Part shown: piece after piece, positions 42,219 to 45,777 of the stretch
How the letters are laid out: each line of letters begins with the position of its first letter
Numbering within the stretch: the stretch's first letter is position 1
Assembly (NCBI GenBank): GCA_027048265.1
Contig: JALTXS010000102.1
Span: forward strand, 1-45,777
Length of the DNA stretch: 45,777 bases
Origin: Desulfurococcales archaeon
GTDB taxonomy: Archaea; Thermoproteota; Thermoprotei_A; Sulfolobales; Fervidicoccaceae
Direction of reading: 5' to 3'
Translations under genes and position numbers: made by a program
The notes under the pieces: model-generated
The model's database searches: none
What the model was told of the DNA's origin: nothing
What the model saw: only the letters and a program-made list of their open reading frames with translations

Positions 42219-42428
42219 CTACCTTATCCTTATTGCATATCGCCCGGGTTTCTCTATTTCGAGGAGCTTCGCTATTTCCGATTTGCTCGGGTCAATGATT
42301 ATAACCGCTCCTTCCCATTCGTATGTAAAGTCCCTTCCTCCACAGTTGGGGCAGATTTCCTTCTCGGGTTCGACTAGCATCTTACATTTGAGGCAGGCCT
42401 TGAAATTACTTCTACGGGCCGCAGGCAT
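42219..42428 (-). CDS. spt4: Transcription elongation factor Spt4 (RpoE'')
   Basis: Zinc-finger partner of Spt5 that raises RNA polymerase processivity. 69 residues with ligands Cys12-Cys15 (CLKC) and Cys26-Cys29 (CPNC), followed by GRDFTYEWEGAVIIIDP, diagnostic of Spt4. ATG 42428 is preferred, with GGGTGGA just upstream, over GTG 42449, which would start inside the rpo7 stop. Confidence 0.95.
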   Translation of the reverse strand: MPAARRSNFKACLKCKMLVEPEKEICPNCGGRDFTYEWEGAVIIIDPSKSEIAKLLEIEKPGRYAIRIR

Positions 42429-42448
42429 CGAGTCCACCCTTTTTTCCA

Positions 42449-42970
42449 CTATTCTATCTTTCCTAGATACGGTTGCCTCATAGTCATCTGAACGCGGATG
42501 CCCTCCCTCTCTGAGCCAGCGCTTATTCCAACAATTCTTGCCCTGACCATGTCCCCTATCTCTATGGTTTTCCTGGTGTCCTTCAATATGAATCCTGGCC
42601 GGGTTGGGTCGTATTCCACATACTCTTCAGAAATCTGCGACTTGTGAACAAATCCATCAATAGGGCCTATCCTCACGAATATCCCGAAGCTCTTAACATC
42701 GACTACGGGCCCTTCGACGACTTCGTGGAGGAAGGGCTTGTAGCTTATTATGTCCATTTCGACGTTATGATAGGTTGCGCCGTCGTTTGGAATTATTTTT
42801 CCCAGGGGATCAACCTCTACATTATAGACGCCTATGATTATGCCAAGTCCCTTGTCGTATAAGCCAGAGTATTTCTGATTAAGTATACTTATTGAAACAT
42901 CTTCGAGAGGCTCTCCCAGCCTATCGGGTGGTATCCTTACAATGTCTCTCACGTGGGACACAAGGTACAA
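42449..42970 (-). CDS. rpo7: RNA polymerase subunit Rpo7 (RpoE')
   Basis: Stalk subunit of RNA polymerase, with Rpo4, involved in initiation and RNA binding. The N-terminal tip domain reads HVRDIVRIPPDRLGEP and the C-terminal S1 domain KSFGIFVRIGPIDGFVHKSQ. Length 173. TTG 42970 gives the usual MYLV start and has GGTGAT upstream. The following spt4 gene begins 20 bases after its stop. Confidence 0.96.
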   Translation of the reverse strand: MYLVSHVRDIVRIPPDRLGEPLEDVSISILNQKYSGLYDKGLGIIIGVYNVEVDPLGKIIPNDGATYHNVEMDIISYKPFLHEVVEGPVVDVKSFGIFVRIGPIDGFVHKSQISEEYVEYDPTRPGFILKDTRKTIEIGDMVRARIVGISAGSEREGIRVQMTMRQPYLGKIE

Positions 42971-43087
42971 CTAAGTGATCACCCCGCGTCAATTTTCGAA
43001 CGCTCAAGAGCTGTGTGGACCAGGTTAAAGAGTCCGAGGAGCCCAAGTTGATATAGGTTCCATAGTCAGTGATTCCTACTATTTAGT

Positions 43088-43095
43088 TTAAAAAC
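43088..43095 (-). promoter_or_regulatory. Probable promoter of the rpo7-spt4 run
   Basis: Minus-strand TTTTTAAA in the 150-base gap after the PIN gene. A start about 25 bases downstream leaves a long leader of about 95 bases before the rpo7 TTG. No coding or C/D features in that leader. Confidence 0.5.
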
Positions 43096-43120
43096 TATTT
43101 CCTAACACTATCCTGGTAGA

Positions 43121-43606
43121 CTATATTGTCCTACCTAGCGACGACTGTACTCTCTTATGGGCCCACCTGAAAAACGCAACATCTATACCCCTATCTCTGA
43201 GCCTTTTTCTAAGCCTCTTATCATTAGTGGCTACAACCACACCGACACCCGCGTTCTTAAGTCTTAAAGCAAGAGCTTCTATGTCCCTATCGGCCGACAC
43301 CCTGTCAACGCTATCAAGTACCAAGATATCTGACAGTATTTCCCCAAGTCTCGTTTTTAGAAGGATCTTTAAACTATTCGAATCCCTTGCCAGCCTTTCA
43401 AGCTCTTCCAGTACGGTCTTAGTAGTGACTGGGATGATCCTAGCCCCCAGCTCCTCCTCTAGAGGCTCCCTTACTGGGACTCCCCTCATCATGTCTAGCA
43501 TCATATTTGTGTCAATGATTAGAAGGAACTCAGCTTTCCTTTTCCTCATTTCATCGATAAGTTCTTCTAAACCTACTCTACTATACCCCATCCTATTAGT
43601 CTCCAT
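43121..43606 (-). CDS. PIN-domain protein (Fcf1/UTP23-like)
   Basis: 161-residue predicted Mg-dependent ribonuclease. Acidic PIN residues are visible: LIIDTNMMLD, a Glu in TVLEELERLA, SADRDIEALAL and VVATNDKRLRKRLRDRG. No antitoxin gene accompanies it, and it lies between aIF2 gamma and rpo7, so an rRNA-processing role like Fcf1/UTP23 is more likely than a VapC toxin (inference from context). ATG 43606 overlaps the aIF2 gamma 3' end by 34 bases; ATG 43591 is an alternative. Confidence 0.88.
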   Translation of the reverse strand: METNRMGYSRVGLEELIDEMRKRKAEFLLIIDTNMMLDMMRGVPVREPLEEELGARIIPVTTKTVLEELERLARDSNSLKILLKTRLGEILSDILVLDSVDRVSADRDIEALALRLKNAGVGVVVATNDKRLRKRLRDRGIDVAFFRWAHKRVQSSLGRTI

Positions 43607-44838
43607 CGACCGAACACCTGTCTGCTGAAAGCTACCCTGCTCTGCGGTATTGCCGCTACAGGTCTCCTTAGGGAGACTTCCATCCTTTCTTTGTCAACCT
43701 TTGTTACGATTCCAAGTGTTATGGCTGTTCCCACGGTTATCATGAGTGGCTCTCTTGGTTTCAGTGGCTCTACTTTGACAAGCTCTCTAAGCCCTACAAC
43801 TCGTTCTAACAGGTTGTACCTTATAGTTAGTGTCCTCGTAGCTTCTGGCGCATGACCAGGCTTTGCTAAAACGTTTCCTACAAGCGCGTCCGACTTAGTG
43901 ACAGAGGGGTCCAGCTCAGTCCCTACAGCTAGGAGACCGCCGGGCCTCGCCACTTCCACCTCTATATCACCGAACCTAAGACTGGTAACCTTAGTTGTTA
44001 TAGGAACGTACTCTTCTCTACCCCCCGTAGTTACTGTTCTTATGCCAGGTGTAAGCTCTACCTCATCGCCGAGCCTTAGCTCTCCCTGTAGAAGGCTCCC
44101 CCCAACTACTCCTCCTACAAGCTTCTCAGGGGGTGTGCCCGGCTTGTTCACGTCAAAGCTCCTCGCCACGTACATAAAGGGGGGCTTGCTGGGGTCTCTT
44201 GGTGGTGTTGGTATGAACTCCTGTATTGCCATTAGTAATGCATCTATGTTGGCTCCCTTAAGAGCACTAACTGGTATTATGGGGGCATCTTCTGCCCATG
44301 TTCCCTTTATCATGTTTTTTATCTCATTGTAGTTTTCTCTCGCCCTCTCTGGAGAGACTACGTCCACCTTATTCTGCACTATCACCAGGTTCTTCACACC
44401 TATGACGCCGAGGGCAGCGAAATGCTCTGCCGTTTGGGGCTGGGGGCATTTCTCGTTAGCCGCAATAACTAGTATGGCCCCATCCATAATCGCTGCTCCG
44501 GAGAGCATGGTTGCCATAAGTATCTCGTGGCCAGGCGCGTCAACGTATGAGACTCTTCTTAGCAGCTGTGGTTGGGAGTCGTCGCCACACGATTCACACC
44601 TGGGGAAGGGGGTGTATGCGTCGGGCAGAGGGCAGTTGTCACACTTGTATATGTCGCCATCTGCGTATCCTAGCTTTATTGTCATCCCCCTTTTGAGTTC
44701 CTCACTGTGTTTGGAGGTCCATATGCCAGTGAGTGCAGCGACTAGTGTTGTCTTGCCATGGTCCACGTGGCCGACCATACCTATATTGACTTCCGGCTGG
44801 GGCTTTTTGTCCAAATTGTCCCCCTCACTCTCGGCCAT
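43573..44838 (-). CDS. eif2g: Translation initiation factor aIF2 gamma
   Basis: GTPase core of aIF2 that carries initiator Met-tRNA. P-loop GHVDHGKT (23-30), GMTIKLGYAD switch I, zinc ribbon Cys66-Cys69 and Cys81-Cys84, DAPGH (100-104) and NKVD. Length 421 from ATG 44838. A TATA box 28 bases upstream predicts a leaderless mRNA, which supports this ATG over GTG 44850. The order S6e-aIF2 gamma-PIN-rpo7-spt4 is conserved in many archaea. Confidence 0.97.
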   Translation of the reverse strand: MAESEGDNLDKKPQPEVNIGMVGHVDHGKTTLVAALTGIWTSKHSEELKRGMTIKLGYADGDIYKCDNCPLPDAYTPFPRCESCGDDSQPQLLRRVSYVDAPGHEILMATMLSGAAIMDGAILVIAANEKCPQPQTAEHFAALGVIGVKNLVIVQNKVDVVSPERARENYNEIKNMIKGTWAEDAPIIPVSALKGANIDALLMAIQEFIPTPPRDPSKPPFMYVARSFDVNKPGTPPEKLVGGVVGGSLLQGELRLGDEVELTPGIRTVTTGGREEYVPITTKVTSLRFGDIEVEVARPGGLLAVGTELDPSVTKSDALVGNVLAKPGHAPEATRTLTIRYNLLERVVGLRELVKVEPLKPREPLMITVGTAITLGIVTKVDKERMEVSLRRPVAAIPQSRVAFSRQVFGRWRLIGWGIVE

Positions 44839-44862
44839 GTATGTTCGCACTATGTATTAATT

Positions 44863-44870
44863 CATTAAAT
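44863..44870 (-). promoter_or_regulatory. Probable promoter of the aIF2 gamma gene
   Basis: Minus-strand ATTTAATG, centre 28 bases from the chosen ATG, predicting a leaderless transcript. Confidence 0.5.
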
Positions 44871-44903
44871 TGTGGATAAGCCTGTTTTTCAAAAAAAGCG
44901 TGT

Positions 44904-45542
44904 TTAACTGGTAACCCACTTTACGTTTACCTGGACAATATCCTGTGTTATCGTGTTTCCTCTCACTGTTTTTCTCCGTCTCTCTCCCTTGTTACGAGGT
45001 CTATAGCCTGGAGGCCCACTTAGGAGAACCCTCTTTTTAACACCTCCACTTATGTCGGGCCTCATGGGGAATCCTGAGCTGTCGCTTCCTCCCCGTATTA
45101 CGAGCTTGCCCTCCAGCCCTACCATTGATGCAGGTATCTCGTCGTTTATCTTCAATCCTATTAGTCTCTGACTCTTCTCCTCGTCGAGGACTATCTGCCA
45201 TGCTCTTGCCTCGAACAACTCCCCCTCCGCCTCTAGTTCTCCCACAGCGTTAGCTAGTATGTCCATTGGGACGTTAACAACACCCTTTTCAACACCATTG
45301 TCCGGAATAGCTTTCAAATGTATCTTTATTTTCTTATCGGCCTCTCCCTTGAACCTGAGTGTTATGACCTTGACGTTCTCCCCAATCTCCTTAAGAGTAT
45401 CAGGATTTACCTTGGCTATAGGTAGTTCCCTTTTTTCATTAACAGACTGGTCAACCTGTATGCTCTCGTCTGCCTTTGCTTTTACCTTAACCACCTTTCC
45501 ACTAGCCCTGGGGTTTGATATAGAGAGCCTTATCTCAGGCAA
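44904..45542 (-). CDS. rps6e: Ribosomal protein S6e (eS6)
   Basis: Small-subunit protein. Family motifs: RLIGLKINDEIPAS-type central strand, GGSDSSGFPMRPDISGGVKK and GERRRKTVRGNTIT near the C-terminus. TTG 45542 is preferred because GGGGTGG lies upstream and the protein then starts MPEIRLSISNPRASGK, matching archaeal S6e; GTG 45551 would add three residues. Length 212, longer than the usual 125-135 for archaeal S6e: residues about 30-110 form an additional strand-rich, charged segment inserted near the N-terminus. Confidence 0.88.
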   Translation of the reverse strand: MPEIRLSISNPRASGKVVKVKAKADESIQVDQSVNEKRELPIAKVNPDTLKEIGENVKVITLRFKGEADKKIKIHLKAIPDNGVEKGVVNVPMDILANAVGELEAEGELFEARAWQIVLDEEKSQRLIGLKINDEIPASMVGLEGKLVIRGGSDSSGFPMRPDISGGVKKRVLLSGPPGYRPRNKGERRRKTVRGNTITQDIVQVNVKWVTS

Positions 45543-45551
45543 TTCTGCCAC

Positions 45552-45777
45552 CCCACTAGGCCCAGCTAGGCTATGCCAGCCGCATCACCGGGCTCTTAAG
45601 GTGTTTTTGATGTAGCACGCTTTTTATCATTGTCCCGAGTCGGGTTAATAACGTCTCATCAACACTACCAAGCTCTTTATCAGTATTAACATGCTAGGAG
45701 TTCAATGTATGGTGGCACATTACTTGTAATAAAGGTGGCTTGGCAAATTTTAGAGTGGATTACCACAAAGAGTGTGG
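45552..45777. other. Right end of window, no gene recognised
   Basis: 226 bases upstream of S6e. It must contain the S6e promoter; ATGATAAAAAGC at about 45620-45631 (minus strand) is a candidate. A plus-strand TTG at about 45741, after AAAGGTGGC, could open a gene running out of the window, but only about a dozen codons are visible. Confidence 0.3.

Noticed and set aside
43121..43606. PIN protein as a VapC toxin
   Set aside because: No antitoxin-like gene is adjacent, and it is embedded between aIF2 gamma and rpo7 in a housekeeping run.
1..45777. CRISPR arrays, transposases, phage or defence islands
   Set aside because: No direct repeat series, no terminal inverted repeats with transposase frames, and gene content is housekeeping throughout.

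Overview
The window is archaeal, from a hyperthermophile-type member of the Thermoproteota (Crenarchaeota), most like Desulfurococcales. This placement is inferred from gene content and order: archaeal/eukaryotic replication, exosome, RNase P, KEOPS and ribosomal genes, Shine-Dalgarno sequences of the GGTG/GGAGG type, frequent GTG and TTG starts, short intergenic gaps and TATA-like boxes. I see no rRNA, tRNA, CRISPR array, transposase or phage gene. All names come from reading translated sequence; no database search was possible.

Layout. (1) 1-5002 is a replication cluster: MCM (3' end outside the window, P-loop interrupted by a 175-residue mini-intein) and a GINS subunit on the minus strand, divergent from RFC small and large subunits. 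(2) 4926-15673, minus strand: an eleven-gene respiratory complex I operon (A-B-C-D-H-I-J-K-M-L-N) without the NADH-oxidising E/F/G module, with tRNA pseudouridine synthase truA as its last gene. (3) 15902-27606, minus strand: EF-2, then the RNA-processing/proteasome superoperon region (COG1325-like RNA-binding protein, Rpp30, Pop5, proteasome alpha, SBDS, Rrp4, Rrp41, Rrp42, L37Ae, Brix, Pcc1, prefoldin beta, a DUF3194-like protein, a DHH phosphoesterase). A candidate C/D box sRNA with its own TATA box lies between pop5 and psmA. (4) 27912-31258, minus strand: S24e, S27ae, Kae1, Bud32, an ITPase and S15, divergent from L15e. (5) 32377-39709, plus strand: a probable Cdc45/RecJ-like protein with a puzzling 5' end, a second Pcc1-like protein, S3Ae, then a tightly overlapping operon of THUMP protein, GlmU-like enzyme, radical SAM protein and Ygr210/YchF-type GTPase. 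(6) 39726-45542, minus strand: an MFS transporter, then S6e, aIF2 gamma, a PIN protein, Rpo7, Spt4, a GTP-dependent dephospho-CoA kinase and a DUF2095-like protein.

The genes fall into three working groups. Replication: MCM, a GINS subunit and a probable Cdc45 counterpart would form the CMG helicase, with the clamp loader beside them. RNA and protein production and turnover: exosome core and cap, RNase P, KEOPS (Kae1, Bud32, two Pcc1-like proteins), ribosomal proteins, translation and transcription factors, proteasome. Energy: a complex I whose electron donor is not NADH through NuoEFG, at least not from this locus.

Points most worth a second look are the MCM mini-intein, the promoter-equipped C/D sRNA candidate, the predicted membrane anchor on the RNase P subunit Pop5, the unreadable start of the Cdc45-like gene, and a perfect palindrome between divergent ribosomal-protein promoters.
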